From Mauremys mutica (Eukaryota > Chordata > Testudines > Geoemydidae), in NCBI RefSeq assembly GCF_020497125.1, contig NC_059082.1, forward strand, positions 47,390,524 through 47,454,523: a stretch of 64,000 nt of DNA. The letters are read 5' to 3'. The notes below the pieces were generated by a model. The model had not been told where the DNA came from. It saw only the letters and a program-made list of their open reading frames with translations, and ran no database searches. Both the position numbers and the translations under genes were made by a program. Position 1 is the stretch's first letter; each line of letters opens with the position of its first letter. Shown here one piece after another: positions 1-11,341 of this stretch.

Positions 1-268
1 AAGCTTGGACTGCTGTCCAGAGCGTCAACAGAGTGGTGCAGTGTGGGATAGCTCCCGGAGCTACTAAGTTCGATTTGCATCCACACCTAGCCTAATTCGA
101 CATAGCCATGTCGAATTTAGCGCTACTCCCCTCGTCGGGGAGGAGTACAGAATTCGAACTAAAGAACCCTCTATGTCGAATTAAATGGCTTCCTGGTGTG
201 GACGGGTGCACGGTTAATTCGAATTAACGCTGCTAAATTCGAATTAAAGTCCTAGTGTAGACCAGGCC
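1..268 (+). mobile_element. Right end of a PIF/Harbinger-type DNA transposon
   Basis: The sequence closely matches the right end of the larger element at 11464-11731, with the same order of TTCGAATTAA motifs and the same terminal AGTGTAGACCAGGCC. It ends at GGCC (265-268), followed by TTA (269-271), which fits the 3-bp TWA-like target duplication of Harbinger elements. CR1 coding sequence begins at once on the other side, so the element is inserted in the CR1. The left end lies outside the window. Confidence 0.75.
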
Positions 269-566
269 TTACGTACAACGCAACTCCCCCACCTTTTCTG
301 CCCTGCCTATCCTTCCTGAACAGTTTATATCCATCCATGACAGTACTCCAATCATGTGAGTTATCCCACCAAGTCTCTGTTATTCCAATTACATCATAAT
401 TTCTTGACTGTGCCAGGACTTCTAGTTCTCCCTGCTTGTTCCCCAGGCTTCTTGCATTTGTGTATAGGCACTTAAGATAACTCGCTGATTGTCCCGCTTT
501 CTCGGTCTGAGACAGGAGTCCTCCCCTCTTGCAGTCTCCTGCTTGTGCTTCCTCCCGGAATCCCAC
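269..566 (-). pseudogene. CR1 ORF2, N-terminal endonuclease fragment
   Basis: The minus-strand frame encodes the opening of an APE-type endonuclease, which nicks target DNA for CR1 retrotransposition. Recognisable parts are LKCLYTNARSLGNKQGELE, then DVIGITETWW (the catalytic glutamate block) and GGGVALYVR. The frame is open but stops being CR1 at the Harbinger junction at 268, so the rest of the endonuclease and all of the reverse transcriptase are missing here. The first in-frame start-like codon is GTG at 566, so the true start is unclear. It lies 3' of ORF1 with about 45 bp between them. Confidence 0.8.
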
Positions 567-610
567 TTCCCCACTTACCTCGGGGCTTTGGTCTCCTTCC
601 CCCGGTTAAC

Positions 611-1353
611 CTAGTTTAAAGCCCTCCTCACTAGGTTAGCCAGCCTGCTTGCAAAGATGCTCTTCCCTCTCTTCGTGAGGTGGAGCCCGTCTCTGCCTAG
701 CAATCCTTCTTCTTGGAAGACCATCCCATGGTCAAAGAATCCAAACCCTTCTCTCTGACACCATCTGCGTAGCCATTCGTTGATTTCCACGATTCGACGG
801 TCTCTACCCTGGCCTTTTCCTGCCACAGGGAGGATAGACAAGAACACCACTTGCGCCTCAAACTCCTTTATCCTTCTTCCCAGAGCCACGTAGTCTGCAG
901 TGATATGCTCAAGGTCATTCCTGGCAGTATCATTGGTGCCCACATGGAGAAGCAGGAAGGGGTAGCGATCCGAGGGCTTGATGAGTCTCGGCAGTCTCTC
1001 CGTCACATCGTGAATCCTAGCCCCTGGCAAGCAGCACACCTCTCGGTTTTCCTGGTTAGGGCGGCAGATAGATGACTCAGTCCCCCTGAGGAGAGAGTCC
1101 CCGACCACCACCACCCTCCTCCTCCTCCTCTTGGGAGTGGTGGTCGTGGAACCCCCATCCCTAGGATGGTGCATCTCATGCCTTCCAATCAGTGGAATCT
1201 CCTTCTGCTCTGTTCCCTCAGGTGTATCATCCACTTCACTCTCTGAACTAGTACCTGCGGAGAGAACATGAAAACGGTTGCTCACCTGCATCTGTGTTAC
1301 TGGTACATGGATGTTTCTGGTACTCTTTCCTCTTCTGGAAGTCACATGCCGCC
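611..1353 (-). pseudogene. CR1 ORF1, SGNH/GDSL esterase-like part
   Basis: An open frame of about 244 codons on the minus strand carries the esterase-like domain of CR1 ORF1 proteins. The blocks are VVVVGDSLLRG (nucleophile serine block, GDS), LLLHVGTNDTARN (block III, GTND) and DGLHLTKRGKSIFA (D-x-x-H catalytic pair). A basic KRRRRR stretch precedes the first block. In CR1 elements ORF1 is thought to help form the RNA-protein particle; the exact role of the esterase fold is unknown. Upstream, the frame runs into the target duplication of the hAT element at 1346-1353 and resumes beyond it at 2784. All catalytic blocks look intact, so this half decayed little before or after the insertion. Confidence 0.85.
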
Positions 1354-2783
1354 CATGGGCGGCAGGTTATATATTTGTGTGGGGCCCGGGCCCCAGCAAT
1401 ATTCAGGGCTGGGTGCCCTGCTCCAGCAATAGTTGGAGCTGGGTCTCTTCCCGCCCCTCCCCCGCCCCCCCGGTCCTGCCTGGATCGGCCCCGGCCACCG
1501 CAGGTCTCCCCCCGCCGCCGCGACCCTGCCTGGAGCAGGTCCCAGCCCCCGCCTGCCACCCCCCCTCCGCGTGTTCCCCCCCCTCCGCCGCGTTGTGTTG
1601 CGTCCCTGCCTGACAGAACGCAGCGCGCCTCTCCCCTGCCTGCTGCCCGGAGGGCTCCCAGCAGATTTGCTGTCTGCTGCCGCAGGGTCCTAGTGCCTGC
1701 CCTCCGCCAGTACTGGCAAGGCAGGCTGCCCTTACCCTGAGCCTCTCCAACCCCAAACCCTCAGCCCCAGCTAGAGCCCTCATTCCCCCCGCACCCTAAT
1801 CCTCAGCCCCAGCCCTGAGCACCCCCACATCATGAACCCCTCATCCCCCTGCACCCTAATCCTCAGCCCCAGCCAGAGCCCTCATCCCCCTGCACCCTAA
1901 TCCTCAGCCCCAGCCAGAGCCCTCATCCCCCCCCCCACCCTAATCCTCTGCCCCATCCCTTAGCGCCCCCACATCATGAACCCCTCATCCCCCCGCACCC
2001 TAATCCTCTGCCCCAGCCCTGAGCGCCCCCACATCATGAACCCCTCATCCCCCTGCACCCTAATCCTCAGTCCCAGCCAGAGCCCTCATCCCCCTGCACC
2101 CTAATCCTCAGCCCCAGCCAGAGCCCTCATCCCCCCGCACCCTAATCCTCTGCCCCAGCCCTGAGCGCCCCCACATCATGAACCCCTCATCCCCCCGCAC
2201 CCTAATCCTCTGCCCCAGCCCTGAGCGCCCCCACATCATGAACCCCTCATCCACAGCCCTCACCCCACACTCCAAACCTCTGCTCTAGCCCTGAGCCCCC
2301 TCCTGCATCATGAACCCCTCATCCACAGCCCTCACCCACAGCCCAACCCTCTTCCCTAGCCCTGAGCCCCCTCGCATCATGAACCCCTCATCCACAGCCC
2401 TCACCCCACAGCCCAACCCTCTTCCCTAGCCCTGAGCCCCCTCCTGCATCATGTACCCCTCATCCTCAGCCCCACAGTCCTCACCCTGCACTCCCTCCTA
2501 TCCCCAAACTCCCTCCCCCTTCCCACACACCCCTTCCCAACCCCAAACTCCATCCCAAAGCCTGCACCCTTCACCTCCTCCTGCACACCCACCCCCTGCC
2601 CCAGCCCAGAGCCTGCACCCAGCACCCTTCCTGCACCCTAATCCCCAGCCCAGGATCTGCACCCCAGACCTCCCCCGCCGAGCCCCCTCCCAGAGCCTTA
2701 GGCAGGTGGGGGCGGAGTTGGGGGGGCGGAGTTGGGGGCGGGTTCTGGGCCCCACCAAAATTTTTACAAACTTGCCACCCATG
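1354..2783. mobile_element. Non-autonomous hAT DNA transposon with perfect 8-bp TSD
   Basis: The left end CATGGGCGGCAGGTT and the reverse complement of the right end, CATGGGTGGCAAGTTT, form terminal inverted repeats that continue to a shared GTGGGGCCC. Both sides carry the identical 8-bp duplication ATGCCGCC (1346-1353 and 2784-2791), the hAT hallmark. The interior is GC-rich and mostly a degenerate minisatellite. It has no transposase. The insertion splits CR1 ORF1. Confidence 0.9.
1740..2460. repeat. Minisatellite inside the hAT element
   Basis: Cytosine-rich tandem units of about 45-60 bp are built on CCCCTCATCCCCC and CACCCTAATCCTC, alternating with GAGCGCCCCCACATCATGA. Unit length and sequence vary, so period boundaries are approximate. 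Apparent open frames across it are by-products of the repeat. Confidence 0.85.
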
Positions 2784-3056
2784 ATGCCGCCAATTATCCT
2801 CGCTGGCCTTCTGTCCCTGCTTCGTAGCCTGCTCGGAATCTTCAGAACATGGTGCCCACTGGAGCTGATCCTGACGTCTATCCAGGAAATCCTCATTTTC
2901 TTTTATGGAACGCAGGGTTGTTATTCATTTCTCCAGACCTTGAATCTTCTCTTCCAAGATGGAGATCAGCTTGCACTTTGTACAGACAAAGTCGCTTCTA
3001 TCCTGTGGAAGGAAGACAAACATGGCACATCCTGTGCAGGTCATAACAGCATCCAT
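2784..3056 (-). pseudogene. CR1 ORF1, N-terminal zinc-finger part
   Basis: On the minus strand an ATG at 3056 opens a frame reading MDAVMTCTGCAMFVF and later DFVCTKCKLISILEEK, a C-x2-C...C-x2-C zinc finger followed by a short coiled coil, as in CR1 ORF1 proteins. An in-frame TGA follows LEEKIQGLEK, after which the same frame continues (ITTLRSIKENEDFLDRR) to DNW at the hAT insertion. The part on the other side of the hAT starts RHVTSRR in the same frame, so the two pieces are one ORF split by an insertion. The stop codon means it is not functional. Confidence 0.75.
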
Positions 3057-3410
3057 AGTCTCTTCCTTCTAAGAGCTTCCTTACTTGTGGCAGAAGCTAC
3101 TCAGAGAAACCTGCGAGAGGGGGGCCTCAGTAGGCTCTCTCCAGGCGAACTCCCAGGCAAACTCCTTCTGTTTGCCGCTCAGCTGGTTCGCAGCTGACTG
3201 CCTTTTTATAACAGTCAGGCCCAGCTGGAACAAAGCACTCCCAGGTCACACTGGTCAAACAAGCAATCAAACAATCAAGCACACAGTCAAACTGCCAAAC
3301 TGCCCCCCAACAGACACTCAGATACTCACCAGCGCAGTCCCCCTACTGCAGCACTTAGCGTACCTCTGCTCAGAGGGATCCCAGGCTAACTCCTTCTGTT
3401 GGTGAGTCTC

Positions 3411-4015
3411 CATCCAGGTCACAATGGGCAGGCAGCCACGTCACAGCCACCACAATAGCTGGTAGGCTCCATAGAGAGGGCAAAGGAATGAATGGTCTGC
3501 AGGGACTGAACTCCCACCTTCTCTCCCTCTGAATCTTGCTAGCAGGGCAGCAGAGAATGCTTGTAAGTCACCAGGGCTTCTCTCACCTCCAGCACTAAAT
3601 CCACTTTTTGGATCTGTCAGAGAAGAGATGGATCAGGACAAAGCTTGAGGCTGCTTCAGCTCTAAGTTTCTGCTGCCAGCTTCAGAGTTCTTCCTGCATT
3701 GGGAAGGGCCTGGTGTGTAGCTGTCACCACGGCAGAGTATGTGCTGAGAGCTCTCTCGGGAACTGAGTAACCACATTCCTGGGTGGGCTCTGAGTTGAGA
3801 TTGTGTGGCTGCCAATCTGGAATTTCCCAACTATGCAGTGGAACCAAACCTATTTACAAGGATCTAGTGCTCAAAACAACAAACCACTTCATATTTCCAG
3901 AGAGAAGCAGCCAGGCCTTCTACAATAAGAGCCTGTACAGTTCTGGCAGAACTGGGGCTTTGCCTGATGCAAATACTGTAGGACCCTAGGAACATTTGGA
4001 ATCAAGATATGGGCT
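3411..4015. other. No gene or repeat recognised
   Basis: Moderate-complexity sequence with no convincing coding frame, splice pair or repeat terminus that I can identify. It separates the CR1 leader from the LTR-like block. Confidence 0.4.
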
Positions 4016-4755
4016 TGTCAAGGTTCCCTCCCCACTCTGAACTTTAGTGTACAAATGTGCGTACCCGCATGAAAGAACCCCTAAGCTTATTTCTACCAGC
4101 TTAGGTTAAATTTTAATACTCTGCCTCCACCAAGTGCTTTAACAAGAAACATGGAAAGGACCACTTGGAGTTCCTTTTCCCCAAAAATATCCCCCCAAGC
4201 CCTTACATCCCTTTTCCTGGGAAGGCTTGAGAAATATCCCCCCCAAGCCCTTACACCCCTTTCCCTGGGAAGGCTTGGTAATCCCCTCACCAATTTGTCC
4301 TGGTGAACACAGATCCAAACCCTTGGATCTTAAAACAATGAAAAATCAATCAGGTTCTTAAAAGAAGAATTTTATTAAAAGAAAAAGGTAAAATTCATCT
4401 CTGTAAAATAAGGATGGAAAATAACTTTACAGGGTAATCAGATTCAAAGAGCCCAGAGGAACCCCCTCTAGCCTTAGGTTCAAAGTTACAGCAAACAGAG
4501 GTAAACCCTCTAGCAAAAGGAAGATTTACAAGTTGAGAAAACAAAGATAAAACTAACATGCCTTGCTTGGCTTTTACTTACAAGTTTGAAATATGAGAGA
4601 CTTGTTCAGAAAGATTTGGAGACCATGGATTGATGTCGGGTCCCTCTTAGTCCCAAGAGCGAACACCCCCAAAAACAGAGCACAAACAAAAGCCTCCCCT
4701 CACCCCCAAGATTTGAAAGTATCTTGTCCCCTTATTGGTCCAGGTGTTTGCTGAG
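4016..4755 (-). mobile_element. Solo-LTR-like block
   Basis: On the minus strand the block ends in TGACA (plus-strand TGTCA at 4016-4020) and carries an AATAAA polyadenylation signal (TTTATT at 4371-4376 on the plus strand). It also holds a duplicated tract, CCCCAAGCCCTTACA (about 4190 and 4243). The overall look matches a turtle LTR family I recall, but I could not identify the other end or a target duplication. No internal retroviral coding region is attached. Confidence 0.45.
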
Positions 4756-4869
4756 ATGGCATTTCCTTGATAGAGAGGGCAAAGGAGTGCAATACAACAC
4801 TGAGTCTCTGCGCCTCTGGGACCAAGCTGATTCCTTGCTGTTATCAGATGGGAGTAGGAACAGAATCAT

Positions 4870-5035
4870 CAAAATGTCAGGCTGGAAGGGAACTTGAGAG
4901 GTCATCAAGTCCAGCCCCCTCTGCTGAGGCAGGACCAAGTAACCTGGATCATCCCTAACAGGTGTTTGTGGAACATGTTATTTAAAACCTCCAGTGATAG
5001 GGATTCCACAACCTCCCTTGGAGGTGTTAATTTCC
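4870..5035 (-). mobile_element. CR1 3' end, 5'-truncated
   Basis: The plus strand reads GGCTGGAAGGGAACTTGAGAG, GGTCATCAAGTCCAGCCCCC and GGGATTCCACAACCTCCCTT, the reverse complement of the CR1 3' untranslated region and ORF2 end. Only the last ~165 bp are present. Confidence 0.65.
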
Positions 5036-6071
5036 ACCTTGGATCAGGCCTGCATACAGGTTCATGTGGTTAAGCACCACTTGGGCAGGAGCACACACCT
5101 TCCCTATGTCTGTGTACAAAACCTGGAACCCTCTGTGCAGGACAACACAGGCTCTGCACTCAGGACTGCACGCCCACCATGCAAAACCATACAGGGTCAT
5201 GCAACTTTCACCCAAAGGGACCAAGAGGGCAATGCTGGGCAATTGCTCCTTGCCCAGAGGGTTCTCATGCGGGGTGCAATGGGGTGTATTGCCTCGAGAG
5301 CATGTGGATGGGGTGCATTCAGGCAGGGCTAGCCCTAGGTATTCTGGGGTCCTACACAGCCCCCCTAGTGGGGGAAGGGGCCAGGCCTCCATGGAGGGGG
5401 CTGGCTTGGGGGGCAGGGGGGAACCACCCCCCAGCACTCACCAGTGGCATGGTTGGGGCCAGGTCCCTGCACTTCCCACTGCCAGTTAGTGCAGGCCCAG
5501 TCCTGCTGCACTCCTCGGGGAAGGAAGAGGAGGGGTGGAGGCGGAGCAGGGGCGTTGGGGAAGGGGTGGAGTGGGGGCGGAACTGGGGAGGAGCAGCACG
5601 CAGAAATTTTGGTGCCCCAAGTTTCCTGGTGCCCTACACAGCTGCATACTTTTTGCTAATGCCAAATAACTCTCGTTCAGCCAGTCTGGCTGAACAAGGG
5701 TCTGACCAAGATTGGGGTTTGCCAAAGAGCTTGTTGGATAAAGCTCAGGCCCAGCTGTGTTGGTGGGGTCAGGGAAGCAATAGGAGGAAATGCAGAAAGC
5801 CATATGACCTCCTTCCCGGAAAGGGTTCTCCCTGCTTTTGTTCTCAGGGGCCCACCAGGACACCCAGGAGCACCAGAGGCTGACTTCTTCTCTTCCCCTG
5901 TGCAAAAGCCCCTTTCTGGGGAGGATTCTGCCTTTCCAGGAATCCAGGCCACATGCCTCCCTCTGTAGCATGTCCACCTGGATTAGGATTGGCTCGGGGG
6001 GAGTCACGCAAAATGCTCGGCCCCTCCCACCCCAGGAGGTGAACATACTGCCTCGGAGAATATGAATGCAG
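5036..6071. other. No gene; GC-rich DNA-transposon-like tract at 5330-5650
   Basis: The middle part (5330-5650) is G-rich and ends with CAGAAATTTTGGTGCCCC and CTACACAGCTGC. A partly inverted TCCTACACAGCCC near 5350 suggests a non-autonomous DNA transposon, but I found no clean target duplication. The rest shows no recognised gene or element, and open frames here lack family resemblance. Confidence 0.35.
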
Positions 6072-6440
6072 AGGAGCATAGGAATTGCCAGATTGGATCA
6101 GACCAGGGAGCCACGTACACCAATATCCTGTTTCTGTCTGCACTTGCTGCTTCAAAAACAGGTCCAAGAAACACTGCAGTGGGCAATGATGGAATAACCA
6201 GCCCATGGAGGCAGTTTCTTCCTACCTCCTGTCAGACAGCGATGGGCTCATGCCCTACTGCAAGAGGGTTGGTCTCCCTTCTAAAAAAAAAAAGTGCATT
6301 GTATCTGTCATAGCTGTCCATGCTCTTGTTATCACTACAAGTGTCTAATCCTTTTTAGATGTCCAGTAAGCTCTTAGCCTCTACACTGTCATGTATATGA
6401 GTTCCACAGGTTTATATGGATAGTACTGCGAGATTGGATT
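6072..6440 (-). mobile_element. Old CR1 3' fragment
   Basis: The plus strand resembles the 3' part of the CR1 at 36185-38075: GATTGGATCAGACCAGGG, CCAATATCCTGTTTCTG, then CTCTTAGCCTCTACACTG and GAGTTCCACAGGTTTA in the same order. It is more diverged than that copy. Confidence 0.6.
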
Positions 6441-6665
6441 GAAACTTCTATATACAGACCTCAAAGCACTTAACAAACCAAGTCTCCCAGCACCCTCCCT
6501 GGCATGGAGAAATACCACCATTCCCATTTTATAGATGGAGAAACTGACACACAAGGCAGTGAAGTGACCTGCACAAGATCACAGAGTGAGTTAGAGCCAG
6601 AAGTAAAACCAACTTGTTCTGACTACCAGGCCTGTTCTCCACCAGCCCATCCTCTCACTGTCTGG
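6441..6665 (-). mobile_element. MIR/CORE-type SINE fragment
   Basis: CCCATTTTATAGATGGAGAA, ACTGACACACAAGGCAGTG and AGTGACCTGCACAAGATCAC are the reverse complement of the MIR core and 3' region. The copy is old and diverged. Confidence 0.65.
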
Positions 6666-7219
6666 TATTTAGGGGTAAGAGATTCCAGCATGATGATTTC
6701 TGCCCAGAAGCCCTTCTGCATATAGGCATCTCCAACACCTGTCCCGCTCAAAGGCTAATAAAGCAATGACAGCTTCCAGGCACACTAGCAATCAGAACAA
6801 ACTACTCTAATGTGAAGCAATGCCTGAAATTGTGCATACTGCCCTTGACTTTTGGCTTCAGTATGGCCTTGTCTACACTACAAGACTATTTCGAATCAAC
6901 TTAGTTCAAATTTGTGGATTCGACCTTATGAAGTCAAATTTGTGTATCCATACTAAATACACTAATTTGAATTTCTGAGTCCACATTCACGGGGCCAGCA
7001 TCGACTTTGGAAGCGGTGCACTGTGGGAAGCTATCCCACAGTTCCCGCAGTCCCCGCTGCCCATTGGAATGCTGGGTAGAGCCCCCAATGCCTGCTGGGG
7101 GGAGAAATGTGTCGAGGGTGGTTTTGGGTAAGTGTCGTCATTGAACCGTCAATCACAACCTCCCTCCCTCCCTCCGTGAAAGCGCCTGCGGGCAATCTGT
7201 TCGTGCACTTTTCTGGTCA

Positions 7220-7672
7220 GTGACAGTGCGGACGCCACAGCACTGCAAGCACGGAGCCCGCTGCGATCATCGCCGTTTTCTCCTCCTCGCACTTTATCGT
7301 CCACATCTTCCACAGTCAGCTGCTGAGAAATTGGGCTACTTTTCAATGGTGCTGCAAGCACTGGGGGACCATAGGGGACGTTTTACAAACATCAACGTCG
7401 GGTGGCCGGGCAAGGTTCATGATGCGTGTGTTTTCAGGAACTGTGGGCTGCTCAGACGCCTGCAGGAAGGTAGTTTCTTCCCGGACCACGAAATAACTGT
7501 TGTGGATGTGCAGATGCCTATAGTCATCCTCAGGGACCCAGCCTGCCCGCTAATGCACTTGCTCATGAAGCCCTATACAGGCGCCTGGGACAGCGACAAG
7601 GAACTCTTCAAATACCAGCGAGCAGCGAGCAGCGTGACCTGTGACTGTTCAGTTTCTTTACAGAGAAGCTGA
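7220..7672 (+). pseudogene. Harbinger DDE transposase remnant
   Basis: The plus-strand frame from about residue 36 reads EKLGYFSMVLQALGDHRGRF, then NINVGWPGKVHDACVFR and LMKPYTGAWDS, the central part of a PIF/Harbinger DDE nuclease (DDE_Tnp_4). In intact relatives this domain cuts the inverted repeats. The N-terminal helix-turn-helix portion and everything after the PYTG block are missing; the frame stops at 7672. The upstream 35 codons look like non-coding element sequence. The block after VILRDPACPL also departs from the usual pattern, so the protein cannot be active. It faces the Myb-like gene tail to tail. Confidence 0.7.
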
Positions 7673-8507
7673 ACCTGCCCCTGTTTCTTTACCCAGTTAC
7701 TGTTGACTCTCCTCTTCGGTTACATACCCCGTTCACCCCGTTATCCCCACTTCCAGCACACGTGTAAAAATAAAATACATGTCCCATTATTACTTAACAA
7801 AGGTTTCTTTATTCATGACTTTTCGTGAAAGGGTTGTAACTGGGATGCAGGCTGTGCTGGCTAGGGTGTGCGGTGATGTAAAGACCGCCTCTAAACTCAA
7901 GGAATGACAGGCTCCTGCTCCTAGAGCGGTCCGCAGTGCCGGAAGGCTTCTTTCAACGGAGCCTGCCATCCCTCTTTATGGAATTCTGTGTGCGGGCGGA
8001 TATGTGACCTTGTGGTGGAGGAGGACGGATACAGATTCCTCAGCTGCGTGACTCAGCGGTCCAGGACAAGGACCGCTGTATAAGATCTGTAACCGCCCTC
8101 CCCCGCTGCAAAGTCACATCTCCCCCGCCCACACAGATCCTGGAAATCACCTCCAAAAACCGACCAGGTTGCCTACTGACTGCACCGTGTGTGTGACCCG
8201 CTGCTGATCCTGCCCCCGTGTCTGTACCCTGGGAAAGGTGACTGTCCTATGCAATTAACCACCCCCTTCCCCACGCCCCCCATTCGAACACAGTCTTCTT
8301 TGAAAAAACATAATGGAAACAGTAATTAACAGCAAATCATTTTTATTAATTAAGTAGACAGTTAGGGGATGGGACTGGGATTGGGACTACTGTGAGTCTG
8401 GAAGTGAAGGACTTCGGCAACTGTAGGGTATGAGAGCTTTTGGGTACTTGAGCACTGTGCTGTGGTGCAGTGACAGTATTCACGTCCCCGGCCGCCCCTC
8501 CTCCTGA

Positions 8508-8865
8508 TTATTTTCGGTGAGGGGGGTATGGGACTTTGTGGCGGGGGAGGGCGGTTGCAGATACACTGCAGGGGGGCTCTGTCCTCCTGCGGTCCTGCAG
8601 AACATCCACAAGGCGCCTGAGCGTGTCCGTTTGCTCCCTCACTAGTCCAAGCATTGTTTCAGTTGCCTGCTTGTCTTCCTCACGCCACCTCTCCTCCCAT
8701 TCGCTGTGTGAGCGCTGGCACAGAGAGACGGTCTCCCTCCACTGGCTCTGCTGGTCCGCCTCTGCTAGGTAGCAGCCCATACGTTCCTCGAACATCTTGT
8801 CCCTTGTCTTTTTCTTTCGCCGCCTAATCTTCGCCAGCCTCTGCGAGGGGGATGCTGTGGCAGGT
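8508..8865 (-). pseudogene. Harbinger Myb-like protein, exon 2 (coiled-coil tail)
   Basis: A minus-strand acceptor (CTGTCTCCAG before 8865) leads into a basic stretch LAKIRRRKKKTRDKMFEERM and a charged helical tail, WRETVSLCQRSHSEWEERW and LRRLVDVLQDRR. This is the usual C-terminal region of Harbinger Myb-like proteins. About 1.95 kb of intron separates it from exon 1. The exon end is estimated from the open frame; it runs on to 8508. Confidence 0.6.
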
Positions 8866-10817
8866 CTGGAGACAGTGGAAGCTGTGAGATGGGAAACAGG
8901 GAGTGAATTCCTTGCAAAGATACATTTTTGCGAACAATTAACTGAGTCTAGGCTGTCTCTGTGAATTCTGGGTTGAGACCCCTGTGCCTGCTGGGGCAGA
9001 AATCATTTTCGCGGTGGATTCTGGGTAAATGTCGCCAGTCATTCCTTCCTCCGGGAAAGCAACGGCAGACAATCATTTCAAGCCCGTTTTCCCAGAATTG
9101 CCCTGGCATACGCCATAGCGTGGCAACCATGGACACTGTTTTGCCTTTTGTGTATGTCACCGTATGTGTACTAGATGCCGCTGACAGAGGCGGGCCAGCA
9201 GCGCTACACAGCAGCATGCTTTTGCTTTTGCATGACAGCAGAGATGGTTACCAGCCATATTGTACCATCTACCATACCATAAATTGGTAATAAGATGGTA
9301 ATAAGATGGGCATGGTTACCTGTCCTTTTGCACTGCCCCATTTGGGGCTGTCATAAGTGCCCCTGGCTGAGCAGCCAGGGGTGCAAAAGCAAAAATTGGG
9401 AATGACTCCCTGAGTCAATCCCTCCTTTTTGGTATCTAAAAATAGAATCAGTCCTGCCTAGATTATGGGCAAGTGTACTAGAGAACCACTGTATCATAGA
9501 ACCAGAGAGCACAGCTGCTCTCTGTCCGATCCTGCATAAATTATGAGCTGTATGCTATTCACAGGGGGTACTCCTGCAACAACACCACCTGTTCATTTCG
9601 TTCTTACCCCAGCCTTCCTGGGCTACCATACCATTGTCCCAACACTTGTGTGATGAAGTAATAAAGAATGCAGGAATAAGACACAGTGACTTGTTTGTGA
9701 GAAATGAGTGGAAGGAAGCCTCCAGCTGCAATGATAGTCCAGGCAGGACATTAAGGAGTGTGGATGAAGGAGCCCATCATCCCTCTGCTAGTCTAGGGGC
9801 AATTGAATCTTTTATTTACAATGAAGGGTGGGGGCTGATGGAGCTCAGCCCCCTGTTGCAATGATGAGGACGGTTACCAGCCATATTGCACCATCTGCCA
9901 TCAAAAATTAGGGACAGGCGCCCTTGATTGACCTTACTGATGCTAGTCGGCATGGTTACCAGCCCTTTTGCACTGCCCCATGTGCCAATAGGCTGATGAT
10001 GAGGACGGATTTCCATCCTTTTGTACCATCAGCCATCCATAGCGTGGGGGGAGCAAGGATGCTGGTGTTGAGTGCTGCACCATCGCGTCTATCTGCAGCA
10101 TTCAGTAAAGATAGGGTGACATGTAAAAGAGTCAACAGAGGATTGTTTTCACTTCTGGTGGTGGGTGGGGTGTGTGCGCAAATTGCCAAACTATGCCCTG
10201 ACCCACCGCAGACACTGTGTTTGGCCCTAGAAGCATTTGGAGCTCATCCAAGAATGCAAATACTTTTCGGAGACAGCAGGAACTGTGGGATACCTTGCGT
10301 CCTCATTCCCCCCTCCCTCCATGAGCGTCCATTATATTCTTTGGCTTTCTGTTACGCTCGTCACGCAGCTGCGTGCTGAGTCTGTGCTATGCCGTCTGTC
10401 TGTAGATTTCTTAAAAATACTTTGGACCAGGCGTAAAATTACAGTAATTACCCTAATTAGATGCAGGAGTCTCCGAGCGAGATCACCCTGAGGAGGGTCA
10501 CTGAAGGAGATAGAGAGCGCATGCTGCGTGAAAGCTAGCACGAACCAGGGCCCGATGCAGCCGTGCTCGGGGAGGCAGTGCTCCCTGAGTTCCTCATGAA
10601 AGCCTCGCGCGGAAAACTGTGCTACCACGGAGCACCCAATAAGGCAGCTCTCCCCAGGAACCTCCTGCTGATGCTTTTCGATTAACGCAAGGAGAGCTTC
10701 GTGGAGATCTCCAAGGATGATTTCTGTTCTATCCCCATATCTAGAGAGCCCTCCTTTTCACAGAGTTAAGATTCCTGTTATATTAAGAATAAAAGTTAAC
10801 ATGGTTACAGCACTTAC

Positions 10818-11341
10818 CGACTGCTCCTTCCCCTGATTCAGGGTCCGGGTTAATGGCCGGGGAGGGCTGTTGGGGGATCTCTGTGACGGTGATGAATAGA
10901 TCCTGGCTGTCGGGGAAACCAGCGTTGTAAGCGCTCTCGCCTGCCTCGTCCTCCACAAACCCTTCCTCATCTTCCCCATCCGCGAACATCACCGAGGAAC
11001 TGGCCGTCGACACTGTCCCATCGTCAGAGTCCACGGTCACTGGTGGGGCAGTGGTGGCAGGCTCCGTAGCGTCCGTTTGCCGCTTTGATTTTTTGGTAGC
11101 CTTGTCTGGGGTCCTTGATTTTCACGCGGCGCTGCGTTGCATCCCGCCTGTATCCTCTGTCTCTCATGGCTTTGGAGACCTTCTCGTAGGTCTTCGCATT
11201 CCCTGTTTTGGAGCGCAGCTCCGAAAGCACAGACTCCTCGCCCCACACACCGATCAGATCGAAGAGTTCCCAGTCAGTCTATGCTGGGTCCCTCTTTCTA
11301 TTCACAGATAACATGAACTCCTCTGCTGGAGAGCTCTGCAT
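10818..11341 (-). pseudogene. Harbinger Myb-like (SANT) protein, exon 1
   Basis: The minus-strand ATG at 11341 opens MQSSPAEE, and an in-frame TAG at 11279-11281 replaces the tryptophan expected before TDWELFDLIGVW. The Myb/SANT helices follow as GEESVLSELRSKTGNAKTYE and YRRDATQRRVKIKDPRQGYQ. The third helix is disturbed near 11040, and then an acidic tail runs DGEDEEGFVEDEAGESAYN to QDLFITVTEIPQQP. The exon ends at a consensus donor, GTCG/GTAAGT (10818/10817). In Harbinger elements this accessory protein binds the transposase and element DNA. By my count the phase does not match the exon 2 acceptor, another sign of decay. Confidence 0.7.

Larger units (their letters stand above)
269..3410 (-). 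mobile_element. CR1 LINE, 5' half, interrupted by two DNA transposons
   Basis: Reading on the minus strand, this stretch has a 5' leader (about 3410-3057), an ORF1 with zinc-finger and esterase parts, and the start of an ORF2 endonuclease. The copy is cut at 268/269 by a Harbinger element and at 1353/2784 by a hAT element. The leader contains two near copies of AACTCCTTCTGTT about 225 bp apart. CR1 copies are usually 5'-truncated, so one retaining its leader and ORF1 is less common. The 5' border is approximate. Confidence 0.8.

Noticed and set aside
1003..1188. Antisense frames across CR1 ORF1
   Set aside because: Shadow of the esterase-coding frame on the minus strand.
2451..3197. A 248-codon plus-strand open frame
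   Set aside because: It spans the hAT minisatellite, the hAT end and the reverse of CR1 ORF1; proline/serine-rich low complexity explains it.
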